DNA of 62,037 bases from contig DYTN01000009.1 of the NCBI GenBank assembly GCA_020725925.1, forward strand, positions 1 to 62,037, written 5' to 3'. The first letter of the stretch is position 1; each line of letters begins with the position of its first letter. The notes under the pieces were generated by a model, which made no database searches, had not been told where the DNA came from, and saw only the letters and a program-made list of their open reading frames with translations. This document shows, one piece after another, positions 1 to 9,565 of this stretch. Source of the stretch: Methanobacteriota archaeon. GTDB taxonomy: Archaea; Thermoplasmatota; Thermoplasmata; UBA10834. A program made the position numbers and the translations under genes.

Positions 1-1220
<1,220 letters not shown>

Positions 1221-1382
1221 TGTAGTCGCTAAACAACATGCCTTCTTGGCAGTACGGCTCAGCCGTTACACGTTATCGCACATGATGTCTGCTGCTTCCT
1301 TCCCTTTTCCATCCATCATATGCGAGCGCGAGCCATCCGTCTTCCCCGGGCATGATGAGCCGCACCTACGAGTCTGGCCCGT

Positions 1383-2498
1383 TCATGCGTCGCCGAGGAA
1401 CCTGTGCCTCGAAAGCCGCTTGAGCGCATCCTTCTCTTCGGACTCGCCGAGCCTTGCCTGCCTCACAGCCTCGGCCAGGGTGTTTGTCGCCTGGTCCATT
1501 GCCTTTCTGTTCACCGGATAGGGGACGCCATCCTTCCCGCCGACCGCGAAGGAGAACTTGACAGGGTCCTCCCACGATACCTCGTCCCCGTACACGACCT
1601 GAGAGATCAGCGCAAGCGCCCTCACCAGGTTTGCGCCGACGCCCTTCACGAGCAGCAGCTCCTCGTAGTTCTGGGGCCTGAACTCGTAGCATCTCGAGAC
1701 AGCATCCCAGTCGAGCCGCTTGGGCATGGAGAAGGACCTATACCCCGCCAATTGCCCGGCATCGCTGTACTCCAGGAGCGAGCGCTGGCAGCCCAGGGAG
1801 GCTGTCCGCAGGAGGGTCTCGACCTTGTTCCGGGGTTCCGCGACCAGATCGATTGAGGTCTCGCGCGCGTCCCGGCACTTGTTGTCTGTCATGTCCAGCA
1901 CGCACGGTAGCTTCGTGCCTACGATCCCCGTGTGCGGCTCGTTCACGAAGCTCTCGAGTGAGGAGGAGCACCAGTGATACCGTCTAGCGTAGCCCGTCGA
2001 GTCGCTCATCCCCTGCTGAACGACGGACCAGTTGCCAGCACTGTCATACACGATGGCGTGATGGTATAGCTGATGGCCATCCTGGACTGCTGCGCTGTCC
2101 ACCTTGGCCGAGAGCCTGCTCGCCCTGGCCAGGCCAGCAGCCAGCTGGCTCGACAGGAAGCCGCGGTCCGCAGCATCGGAGATGGACGAGAGGGCGCCCT
2201 TCGACTGCAGGCCCTTTCCGCCTGAGAGCCTCAGGCCGACGTTGACGTTCTCCAGGCCTTCCCTGAGGGCCCCGCAGGTGACGGTCGTCGTCCCAGATGA
2301 GTGCCAGTCGAACCCGAGGACGCACGAGAACGCCTGGAACCATTGGGGGTCCGCGACTCTCTGAAGGAACACCTCGGTGCCGTGCTCATCGACGATGGCC
2401 TCGGCTATCGCCCCCGACAGCTTGACCATCCTGGTGAAGAGCCATCTCGGTGCAGAGCCGCCGTGCAAGGGCAGATCTGCGACTCCTGTCCTCTTCAT
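1383..2498 (-). CDS. DUF763 domain protein
   Basis: This 371-residue protein begins MKRTGVADLPLHGG, the usual start of the DUF763 family found in archaea and some bacteria. The biochemical role of the family is not established; some members have been suggested to act on nucleic acids. I chose the ATG at 2498 because the reading frame upstream of it shows no family similarity. Conserved stretches include FDWHSSGTTTV near residue 65 and a helix-hairpin-helix-like LLVKGVGANLVRAL segment near residue 285, which hints at DNA binding. It is divergent from the oxidoreductase that starts near 2653 and convergent with the end of 23S rRNA. Confidence 0.8.
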   Translation of the reverse strand: MKRTGVADLPLHGGSAPRWLFTRMVKLSGAIAEAIVDEHGTEVFLQRVADPQWFQAFSCVLGFDWHSSGTTTVTCGALREGLENVNVGLRLSGGKGLQSKGALSSISDAADRGFLSSQLAAGLARASRLSAKVDSAAVQDGHQLYHHAIVYDSAGNWSVVQQGMSDSTGYARRYHWCSSSLESFVNEPHTGIVGTKLPCVLDMTDNKCRDARETSIDLVAEPRNKVETLLRTASLGCQRSLLEYSDAGQLAGYRSFSMPKRLDWDAVSRCYEFRPQNYEELLLVKGVGANLVRALALISQVVYGDEVSWEDPVKFSFAVGGKDGVPYPVNRKAMDQATNTLAEAVRQARLGESEEKDALKRLSRHRFLGDA

Positions 2499-2652
2499 GG
2501 CAAGAACAAACAGTGAATGCGGGTTCGATAGGCATTCCCACCAGGTGGACGAAACTGCTCTGAGCCGGCCACCGGACCCTGGACCCACAATGTTAATGCC
2601 TGAGGACATCATCGCTCCGGAAAGGGAATCGGGTCTCCGGGCGAGGGTCATC

Positions 2653-3867
2653 TTGAGGGTCATCATCATTGGCAACAACGTCGCCGGGACAACGCTCGCC
2701 AAGTCGCTCAGAGATGCCGACCAGACCGTCCAAGTGGACATATTCACAGACGAGGACACGCCATACTATCCCAGGCCCCGGTTGATCGACTTCCTGGAGG
2801 GCACCGTGCCCGAGAAGGACATGCCGTTCTACCCGCTGGATTGGTACGACAAGAACAGGGTCGCCCTGCACCTGGACTCCAGGGTCGAGAGGATCGATGT
2901 CGCAGGGAAGAGGGTCCTGGCCGCGGAGACATGGCATCCGTACGACAGGCTCGCGCTCGCCACGGGCTCCAGCCCATTCGTCCCGCCGTTGAAGGGGCTG
3001 CCCAAGGACAACGTGTTCGTGCTCAGGACGCTGGCTGATGCGAAGAGGATCAAGGAGGCCGCGTCGAAGGCTGAGCACGCCGTCGTGATCGGAGGGGGCC
3101 TGCTCGGGCTCGAGTCGGTCCGGGGAGTGTGCACGGCGTTTCTGGAACTGAGGGTCACCATCCTGGAGTTCTCGGAACATCTCCTCATGAGGCAGCTCGA
3201 TCACGAGGGCGCTGCCATACTCCAGGGATGGATCGAGAGCACGGGCGCGGAAATCATCACCAAGGCGGAGACGGAGGAGATCCTGGGCGATTCGTCCGTG
3301 ACTGGTGTGAAGCTGAAGGACGGAAGGATCATCGAGGGAGACATGGTCATCATCTCTGCAGGAACGAGGTCGAACATCACACTAGCCAAGGAGGCGGGTC
3401 TCAAGGTCAACAAAGGAGTCGTCGTCGACTCGTCGCTGAGGACTTCGAATCCTGACATCTTTGCGCTCGGAGATGTCTGCGAATACAACGGCCAAGTGTG
3501 GGCCATGATTCCGCCCGCGCTCGATCAGGCGAGAGTCGTCGCGAAGAAGATCCTTGGCCAGCCCGGGCCGGAGTATGCTGGGACGATCCCCTCAAACACG
3601 CTCAAGGTGTCCGGGTTCGACCTGACCTCCATCGGAGTGGTCAGGAGCGCACATGAGCCGCCAGAACCTGGGTTCGATGAGATCCGTGCCATATCACCGG
3701 ACGGCAAGGTCTACAAGAAGTTCGTCCTCAAGGATGGCAGGATGATCGGGGCGATCCTCCTCGGGACCAAGAAAGAGGCTGTGAAGGTCTCAAAGCTCAT
3801 CAAGGAGAGCGCACCGGTCGACTCGTTCAGGGACCGCTTGTCCGACCCGTCGTACGACTTCGCATGA
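2653..3867 (+). CDS. NAD(P)/FAD-dependent oxidoreductase (pyridine nucleotide-disulfide family)
   Basis: The protein has two Rossmann dinucleotide-binding folds. An FAD-binding motif IIGNNVAGTTLA follows the start, and an NAD(P)-binding motif VVIGGGLLGLES lies near residue 145. The FAD ribityl motif IFALGDVCEY is near residue 275. The layout matches the NADH oxidase / nitrite reductase / rubredoxin reductase group, which moves electrons from NAD(P)H to a redox partner; the partner cannot be read here. No redox-active CxxxxC pair is visible. The TTG at 2653 gives the expected N-terminus just before the first Rossmann strand. An ATG at 2590 or 2596 would add about 20 residues without family similarity. 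Confidence 0.85.
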   Translation: MRVIIIGNNVAGTTLAKSLRDADQTVQVDIFTDEDTPYYPRPRLIDFLEGTVPEKDMPFYPLDWYDKNRVALHLDSRVERIDVAGKRVLAAETWHPYDRLALATGSSPFVPPLKGLPKDNVFVLRTLADAKRIKEAASKAEHAVVIGGGLLGLESVRGVCTAFLELRVTILEFSEHLLMRQLDHEGAAILQGWIESTGAEIITKAETEEILGDSSVTGVKLKDGRIIEGDMVIISAGTRSNITLAKEAGLKVNKGVVVDSSLRTSNPDIFALGDVCEYNGQVWAMIPPALDQARVVAKKILGQPGPEYAGTIPSNTLKVSGFDLTSIGVVRSAHEPPEPGFDEIRAISPDGKVYKKFVLKDGRMIGAILLGTKKEAVKVSKLIKESAPVDSFRDRLSDPSYDFA

Positions 3868-3893
3868 ACTATCCAGCCGTGAGCCAGGCAAAC

Positions 3894-3902
3894 GGTTAAA
3901 TT
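3894..3902 (+). promoter_or_regulatory. TATA box of alaS
   Basis: The sequence GGTTAAATT is centred 28 bases before the alaS ATG. That spacing predicts a transcript beginning at or very near the start codon, that is, a leaderless mRNA. No Shine-Dalgarno motif is seen before the ATG, which agrees. Confidence 0.6.
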
Positions 3903-3925
3903 CCCAGGATTCATCTAGCGCACAG

Positions 3926-6619
3926 ATGGATCCGAAGGACTACGAGCTCGAGTTCTTCAAGAGCAACGGCTTCCAGCGGAAGCAGTGCAAGAGGTGCGGC
4001 AAGTTCTTCTGGACACTCGGCGACACCGACACCTGCGACGAGGCGCCCTGCGTCGAGTACTCGTTCATCGGCAAGCCGCTGTTCAAGGACAAGCTCAGCG
4101 TGCACGAGATGCGCGAGAGCTTCCTGTCGTTCCTGGAGAGGAACGCGCACACGAGGGTATCGAGGTACCCGATCACAGCCCGCTGGAGAGACGACGTCTT
4201 CTTCACGCAGGCCAGCATATACGGCTTCCAGCCATGGGTCATCCAGGGAGTGGTGGAGCCGCCCGCGAACCCGCTCGGCATCTCCCAGACCTGCGTCAGG
4301 TTCAACGACATCGACAACGTGGGCAAGACGGGCTCGCACCTGACCATGTTCGAGATGATGGCCCACCACGTGTTCAACAAGAAGGGCAAGGAGATCTACT
4401 GGAAGGACAGGACCACCGAGCTGTGCCACGAGTTCCTCACGAAGGTCAATGGGCTCGACCCGAAGCTAGTGAACTACTCGGAGGCCTGGTGGGAGGGCGG
4501 AGGCAACTCCGGCCCGTGCCTCGAGGTGCTCATCGGTGGAGTCGAGGCTGCGACTCTCGTGTTCATGCAATACGCGACCGAGAACGGCCAGAACAAGCCG
4601 ATGGACATACAGGTCGTGGACACCGGATACGGCCTGGAGAGGCTCACCTGGCTCGCTCAGGGGACGCCGTCTGCCTACGAGGCCGTGTTCGGGGACGTGC
4701 TCGAGGACCTCAAGCGGCTCTCGGGGACCAAGGTGGACCCCGCCATACTCGCGGAGTACTCGAAGGCCGCGGGGGCCATGAAGATAGAGACGGCTGCGGA
4801 CGCGCGGGCGCTGAGGGCGGACACCGCAGCCCGCCTTGGCATGAACGTCGACGAGTTCGTGAAGCAGATCAGGCCGTTCGAGAGCATGTATGTGATCTGC
4901 GACCACACGAGGGCGCTCATGTTCATGCTCAGCGACGGCGTGGTACCGTCCAACGTGCGCCAGGGCTACTTCGCCAGGCTGCTCGTGAGACGCTCGTTGA
5001 GGGAGATGTCCCAGCTGGGCCTCGACATCAAGCTTTCCGAGGTCGTCGCGAAGCAGATAGACTATTTCTCGGCCGACTTCCCGGACCTGAAGGAGAACAG
5101 GGACGAGATCGTCAAGCTGGTCGATGTGGAGCAGGACAAGTACAACGAGACGCTCACGAAGGGCAGGGGGATCGTCCAGAGGCTCGAGGCGGCCGCGAAG
5201 AGCTCGCACAAGAAGATCACGGACGAGGACCTCATCGAGCTCTACGACTCGCACGGGCTCAACCCGGAGGTTGTCGCCGAGTTCGCGTCCGGCCCCGTCT
5301 CGGTCCCGGACGACTTCTACAAGCGGGTCGCCGCCAGGCACTCGAAGGTCGAACGAGAGGAGGCCGAGCCCGAGATCGAGCTGCCGTCCGGGCTCCCGGC
5401 GACCAAGCAGCTGTTCTACAAGGACCCGGCCAAGTACAAGTTCAGGGCCAAGGTCCTTGCCGTGAAGGGAGACCTGGTCGTGCTCGACAAGACCTACTTC
5501 TACGCCGAGGGCGGAGGCCAGGAGAGCGACACGGGCACAATGAAGGAGATGAAGGTAGTGCACGTCGACAAGGTCGGCAACATCGTGGTCCACAAAGTGG
5601 AGGGCGAGATGCAGGCCAAGGTGGGGAAGCTCATCACGTGCACGATCGACGAGAAGCGCAGGAAGAGGCTCCAGAGGCACCACACGGGCACGCACATCAT
5701 CAACGGGGCCGCCAGGAAGGTCCTGGGCAACCACATATGGCAGACGGGCGCGCACAAGGGGGTCGACCTCGCGCGCCTGGACATCACGCACTATGCGGAC
5801 CTCACTCCCGAGGAGCTCGAGAGGATCGAACTCCTGGCCAACGAGACCGTGCTCTCGGCGACGAAGGTCCAGAGCTCGTTCATGGAGAGGAACGTCGCGG
5901 AGAAGAGGTACGGTTTCAGGCTGTACCAGGGGGGTGCCGTCCCGGGGAAGGAGATCAGGGTCGTGCGCATAGGCGACTTCGACGTCGAGGCATGCGGCGG
6001 CATCCACTGTAAGAACACGCTCGATGTCGGCGCGATCAAGATACTCAGGACCAGGAGGATCCAGGACGGCGTCGTGAGACTGGAGTTCGTCTCCGGGATG
6101 CCGGCCGTGGAGCAGATGATGGCCTTCTGGAACGCCGCATCGGATGCGAGCACGAAGCTGAACACGACCCCCGAGAAGATAGGCGAGGCGGTGGACAAGC
6201 TCCTGGCCGACAGGAAGGAGATGGCGAAGGAGTTGGACGCCATGAAGAAAGGACGGGTGGGAGAGACCGTCGAGGACCTCGTCCACAAATCACTCCAGGT
6301 CAAAGGCGTCAGAATAGTCAGGCATGTGGAGTCGGAGGACATGAAGCACCTCGTGAGCATGGCCAAGGAACTCATAGGCCAGCCGAAGACGGTCGCCGTG
6401 CTCGGCTCCGACGAGGGAGGGGCGAAGATGGTCGTCGCGAGGAGCGGCGACGTGCAGATCGACTGTCGTCCGCTGATCAAGGAGGCGATGAGCATGGTCT
6501 CAGGCACCGGCGGAGGAAAGCCCGACTTCGCCCAGGGAGGCGGCCAGGACAGGTCCATGCTCGAGCCCGCGATGGACCGCGTGGTCGAGCTGGTGAAGGC
6601 AGCGCTGGAGAAAGAGTGA
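3926..6619 (+). CDS. alaS: Alanyl-tRNA synthetase, archaeal type
   Basis: This cytosolic enzyme charges tRNA-Ala with alanine and edits mischarged serine. At 897 residues it has the normal archaeal length. The N-terminal cysteine group (C21, C24, C37, C42) is typical of archaeal AlaRS. The catalytic core runs to about residue 400. The editing domain carries the zinc motif HHTGTH near 585 and CGGIHC near 690. The C-terminus has the DHHA1 glycine-rich segment SGTGGGKPDFAQGGG. The gene ends 7 bases before a VIT1-like transporter gene on the same strand. Its substrate, tRNA-Ala(UGC), is encoded at 32651-32722. Confidence 0.98.
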   Translation: MDPKDYELEFFKSNGFQRKQCKRCGKFFWTLGDTDTCDEAPCVEYSFIGKPLFKDKLSVHEMRESFLSFLERNAHTRVSRYPITARWRDDVFFTQASIYGFQPWVIQGVVEPPANPLGISQTCVRFNDIDNVGKTGSHLTMFEMMAHHVFNKKGKEIYWKDRTTELCHEFLTKVNGLDPKLVNYSEAWWEGGGNSGPCLEVLIGGVEAATLVFMQYATENGQNKPMDIQVVDTGYGLERLTWLAQGTPSAYEAVFGDVLEDLKRLSGTKVDPAILAEYSKAAGAMKIETAADARALRADTAARLGMNVDEFVKQIRPFESMYVICDHTRALMFMLSDGVVPSNVRQGYFARLLVRRSLREMSQLGLDIKLSEVVAKQIDYFSADFPDLKENRDEIVKLVDVEQDKYNETLTKGRGIVQRLEAAAKSSHKKITDEDLIELYDSHGLNPEVVAEFASGPVSVPDDFYKRVAARHSKVEREEAEPEIELPSGLPATKQLFYKDPAKYKFRAKVLAVKGDLVVLDKTYFYAEGGGQESDTGTMKEMKVVHVDKVGNIVVHKVEGEMQAKVGKLITCTIDEKRRKRLQRHHTGTHIINGAARKVLGNHIWQTGAHKGVDLARLDITHYADLTPEELERIELLANETVLSATKVQSSFMERNVAEKRYGFRLYQGGAVPGKEIRVVRIGDFDVEACGGIHCKNTLDVGAIKILRTRRIQDGVVRLEFVSGMPAVEQMMAFWNAASDASTKLNTTPEKIGEAVDKLLADRKEMAKELDAMKKGRVGETVEDLVHKSLQVKGVRIVRHVESEDMKHLVSMAKELIGQPKTVAVLGSDEGGAKMVVARSGDVQIDCRPLIKEAMSMVSGTGGGKPDFAQGGGQDRSMLEPAMDRVVELVKAALEKE

Positions 6620-6626
6620 TAGCCAG

Positions 6627-7223
6627 ATGCCCAGCATAGGAGACAGATTCGACAAGCTGAAGTTCCACATCGAGCTGACGAAGTCTGGGACGATCGCGCG
6701 ACGGTACTTCGTGATAGGCGCATTCGACGGCGCTCTGACCATCCTGGGCGTGATCCTTGGCGCCTACGTCGTCGAGGGGAACTTGCATCCTGACCTTGCG
6801 AAGCAGCTCATCATCGCTGCTGGGCTGGCCGGGGGCATCGCCCTGGCCGTATCGAGCACTGTCGGGGCCTTCGAGGCAGAGAGAGTGGAGCACGTGCTCA
6901 GCCATCAGCAGCTGGAGAAGGCCATGCTCAAGCCCGTGGAGGGCACTCGGAAGGAGGCCATGAGGGTGAGCATCTCCGTCAGCGCGATAGTCCACGGAAT
7001 CGCTCCCCTGCTGGCCGCGTTCGTCCCGCTCGTGCCGTTCTTCTTCATGTCGCTGGATGCCGCTGTGCTCACGGCCATCGTCATGACCCTGGGGTTCCTG
7101 TTCGTCCTCGGCGCGTACCTTGGGAGCCTGATAAAGGAGATGATCATCTACACGGGCCTCCGGTTCGTCATCGCTGGCCTGGCAACAGCGATCATACTGA
7201 TCCTGCTGGGCGAGGGGACCTGA
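6627..7223 (+). CDS. VIT1/CCC1 family metal transporter-like membrane protein
   Basis: The protein has 198 residues and about five predicted membrane spans. The first span carries FDGALTILGVILGAY, the DG-containing signature of the vacuolar iron transporter VIT1/CCC1 family. Known members export Fe2+ or Mn2+ from the cytosol, so a role in iron or manganese homeostasis is the family-based inference. A polar loop of about 40 residues follows the second span, shorter than the metal-binding domain of plant VIT1. The gene starts 7 bases after alaS and is probably cotranscribed. It is convergent with nikR, which places two metal-handling loci side by side. Confidence 0.75.
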   Translation: MPSIGDRFDKLKFHIELTKSGTIARRYFVIGAFDGALTILGVILGAYVVEGNLHPDLAKQLIIAAGLAGGIALAVSSTVGAFEAERVEHVLSHQQLEKAMLKPVEGTRKEAMRVSISVSAIVHGIAPLLAAFVPLVPFFFMSLDAAVLTAIVMTLGFLFVLGAYLGSLIKEMIIYTGLRFVIAGLATAIILILLGEGT

Positions 7224-7309
7224 CGGGATTGCCCCTTTTGGGTTCATGGGCCATCGCAGCCCACGATGTCAGTACGACGTGATGAACTCCTTTTTCGCAA
7301 AACACGTGG

Positions 7310-7717
7310 TCATGCCTTCGACGTGATGAGCTTCAGGTCGAGCACGCCCTTCTGCGAGTGCAGCGTCTTGCCCAGGGATCGCACGCGCTCCGCCTCTCCC
7401 CTGAAGGCAATCACCTCTAGACATGTGTGCTTGGACAAGTGGATGTGCATCGTGGCCATGACCACGTCCGGGTAGTCGTGCTGCAGTTCGGTCAGAGCAC
7501 GGTTCACCCCCCGAGAGTGGTGGTCGTAGGTGACCAGTATCACCCCGGGCACCTCCCCCTTCTTCGCCAGATCCCATCGCCTGGTCGACAGAACCTCTCT
7601 CATCGCCTCGCTGATCGCCTTGGACCTGTCTGGGTGCCCTAGGTTCCTGGAGAGCGCATCGAACTCCTTCAAGAGAGCGCCCGAGACGCTGAGCGAGATC
7701 CTCGTCTTGTCGGACAT
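7310..7717 (-). CDS. nikR: Nickel-responsive transcriptional regulator NikR
   Basis: NikR represses nickel uptake genes when nickel is plentiful. This 135-residue protein has the N-terminal ribbon-helix-helix DNA-binding segment (TRISLSVSGALLKEFD) and the C-terminal ACT-like nickel domain. All four high-affinity nickel ligands are present: H80, H91, H93 and C99, with exactly the spacing of H76, H87, H89 and C95 in E. coli NikR. The start at 7717 gives the usual short N-terminus; an upstream in-frame start at 7750 would add 11 residues. It is divergent from the nikM-nikQ-nikO operon, with about 120 bases between the two starts. Confidence 0.93.
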   Translation of the reverse strand: MSDKTRISLSVSGALLKEFDALSRNLGHPDRSKAISEAMREVLSTRRWDLAKKGEVPGVILVTYDHHSRGVNRALTELQHDYPDVVMATMHIHLSKHTCLEVIAFRGEAERVRSLGKTLHSQKGVLDLKLITSKA

Positions 7718-7770
7718 CCGTGCTGGAATGGTGTTCCCCGAGATAAGCATTCCCCGGGCGGTTCGGCAAC

Positions 7771-7824
7771 GATAAATAGCAGGTCCATGCTACAGTATTA
7801 CGGAATTCAAGAATCGTATTACGG
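7771..7824 (+). promoter_or_regulatory. nikMQO promoter with candidate NikR operator
   Basis: A TATA-like GATAAATAG lies at 7771-7779, which predicts transcription from about 7800. Two exact 9-base direct repeats GTATTACGG lie at 7795-7803 and 7816-7824, spaced 21 bases apart (two helical turns), at and just after the predicted start. NikR operators in E. coli are inverted GTATGA half-sites, so this direct-repeat arrangement is only a candidate. A GGAGG ribosome-binding motif at 7823-7827 precedes the TTG start of nikM. Confidence 0.5.
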
Positions 7825-7836
7825 AGGAGCAGGACC

Positions 7837-8817
7837 TTGCACATCCCAGACGGCCTGATGGACCCCCTTGTCGCCCTCGTCGGATTCGTCGAGTTCTTGG
7901 CAGTCATCGCCTTTGCAGTCGCGGCCTCGGGAAGCAGGATGCGGGAGAAGGACCTCCCCAGGGTCGCGGTCCTCTCAGCAGGCATATTCGTCGCCCAGAT
8001 GGTCAACTTCCCCGTGGGCGGCGGAACAACGGGACACCTGATCGGCGGAGCTCTTCTCGCAATCATCGCAGGCCCCGTGATCGCCATCATCGGCATGACT
8101 GTCGTGGTCCTGATCCAAGCACTGATGTTCGGCGACGGCGGCCTTACTGCGTTCGGGCTGAACGCGGTCAATATGGCCATCATAGCTCCTTTGATCGGCT
8201 GGGGAGTGTACAGCCTGGTGAAGCAGCTGGTCGGAGATGCCAGCCGGGCAGCCTCATCTACGGCGATAGCGGCGGGCGCGTGGGCATCGGTGTTCGTCGC
8301 TGCGGCTGCGTGTGCTGCAGAGCTCTCGGTCAGCCATGCCATCTCCGGCGGCGCTTACGGGATCGCGGCGACGGTGGCCATCCCGGCGATGCTCGTTTAT
8401 CACGCGGTCATCGGGATAGGGGAGGCGGTCATCACCGCGGGAATCATCCTGTACCTGCAGAGCGCATCGCCAGAGGCGTTCAGACCACGTCCCAGGGACA
8501 GGACCGACAGGATCGCCCTGCTGACGCTCGCCCGGTCGAGGACATTCCAGGCGGCAATCGCCGTGCTGACCGTGTTCGCGCTTGCGCTCCCGTTCTACTT
8601 CCTGTACGCCAGCGAGGGAGCGGACGGGCTCGAGCAGACGATGGCGGACGCTGGGACGGACGAAGGCGAGCCGCTCCTCAGCTCGCCGTTCAGCTATGGA
8701 GAGGACTACTTCGCAGCCCTCTTCGCCGGCCTTCTCGGGTTCACGGCAGTGATGCTCCTTGCCCTCACGGTGATGGCTGTCACCCGGTCTGGGAGAGCGG
8801 AGACGAGGCTGGAATGA
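7837..8817 (+). CDS. nikM: NikM/CbiM substrate-specific component of an ECF nickel (or cobalt) transporter
   Basis: The protein starts at a TTG giving MHIPDG. The free N-terminal Met-His is part of the metal site in the CbiM/NikM family. Multiple membrane spans follow, including the conserved GLNAVNMAIIAPLIGWGVY segment. The C-terminal 95 residues look like a fused CbiN/NikN part: two spans around a loop with a PDGLE-like ADGLE motif. It should bind Ni2+ (or Co2+) outside the membrane and hand it inward using the NikQ-NikO module. The adjacent NikR argues for nickel. Its stop overlaps the nikQ start in ATGA. Confidence 0.92.
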   Translation: MHIPDGLMDPLVALVGFVEFLAVIAFAVAASGSRMREKDLPRVAVLSAGIFVAQMVNFPVGGGTTGHLIGGALLAIIAGPVIAIIGMTVVVLIQALMFGDGGLTAFGLNAVNMAIIAPLIGWGVYSLVKQLVGDASRAASSTAIAAGAWASVFVAAAACAAELSVSHAISGGAYGIAATVAIPAMLVYHAVIGIGEAVITAGIILYLQSASPEAFRPRPRDRTDRIALLTLARSRTFQAAIAVLTVFALALPFYFLYASEGADGLEQTMADAGTDEGEPLLSSPFSYGEDYFAALFAGLLGFTAVMLLALTVMAVTRSGRAETRLE

Positions 8818-9557
8818 TCGTCGCGCACTTGGCCAACCGCTCTCATGCGCCACCATATGCAGCGACAGCTACCAAGAGCTCATGGTTCATTCCGCTGGAC
8901 GCGCGAGCGAAGGTAGTCGGCGTGTTCACGTATGTGGTCGCCTGCGCCGTCATCACCAGGCCAGAGTTGATCGCGACTTCCCTGATCGCCTCGTTGGCGT
9001 TCGTCGCCTGCTCCCGAGTGGACCACACCGCAGTCGGCAGGGCGTACCTGTCCGCGCTGCCTTTCATCCTCTTCGCGTCGTTCTCGGTCTTCTTGTTCTC
9101 GGGCACGGAGAAGGGGATCGCCATGCTGGGCAGAGCCAGCGCCTGCCTGATGCCTCTACTGGTGCTGGTCGTCGGGACCGAGAGCTTCGACCTCTTCGCC
9201 GGCCTAAGAAGGCTCAGGGTGCCCTGGGTCATCACGACGCTCCTCATGCTCACACACAGGTACATACTGCTGTTCACCGAGGAGCTCTCGCGCCTGAAGA
9301 CCGCCAAGGAGGCCAGAGGCCACAGGGGCGGAAGAAGCCTGCTGGACAGGTACGGCCTCAGGGTCGTGTCGAGCACGGGCGCGGCCGTGCTTCTGAGGGC
9401 ATGGGACAGGGCGGACAGGGTCTACGAAGGGCTGAAGGTCCGAGGGTTCGAAAGGGACATGACCGCATGGAAGTCCTCGAGGTTCGGCGCACGTGAGGTG
9501 TTGTTCTGCGCCGTCCTCGTTGGCGTCTCTGCGGCGATCCTCGCAGCACATCTTTAG
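8814..9557 (+). CDS. nikQ: NikQ/CbiQ transmembrane (EcfT) component of the nickel ECF transporter
   Basis: The 247-residue membrane protein couples the ATPase to NikM. Several hydrophobic spans occur between residues 30 and 130. The two cytoplasmic coupling-helix motifs of EcfT proteins are visible as AKEARGHRGGR near residue 163 and KVRGFERDM near residue 210. The start ATG overlaps the nikM stop, so translation is probably coupled. The next gene, nikO, begins 9 bases after its stop. Confidence 0.92.
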   Translation: MIVAHLANRSHAPPYAATATKSSWFIPLDARAKVVGVFTYVVACAVITRPELIATSLIASLAFVACSRVDHTAVGRAYLSALPFILFASFSVFLFSGTEKGIAMLGRASACLMPLLVLVVGTESFDLFAGLRRLRVPWVITTLLMLTHRYILLFTEELSRLKTAKEARGHRGGRSLLDRYGLRVVSSTGAAVLLRAWDRADRVYEGLKVRGFERDMTAWKSSRFGAREVLFCAVLVGVSAAILAAHL

Positions 9558-9565
9558 GTGGTGGC

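Noticed and set aside
3985-6012. Very long open frame of 675 codons overlapping alaS in another frame
   Set aside because: The product is arginine-, glycine- and glutamine-rich, typical of out-of-frame translation of a GC-rich gene; alaS explains the stretch fully.
4466-6286. 606-codon antisense open frame opposite alaS
   Set aside because: Composition follows the reverse complement of GC-rich codons and no motif is present.
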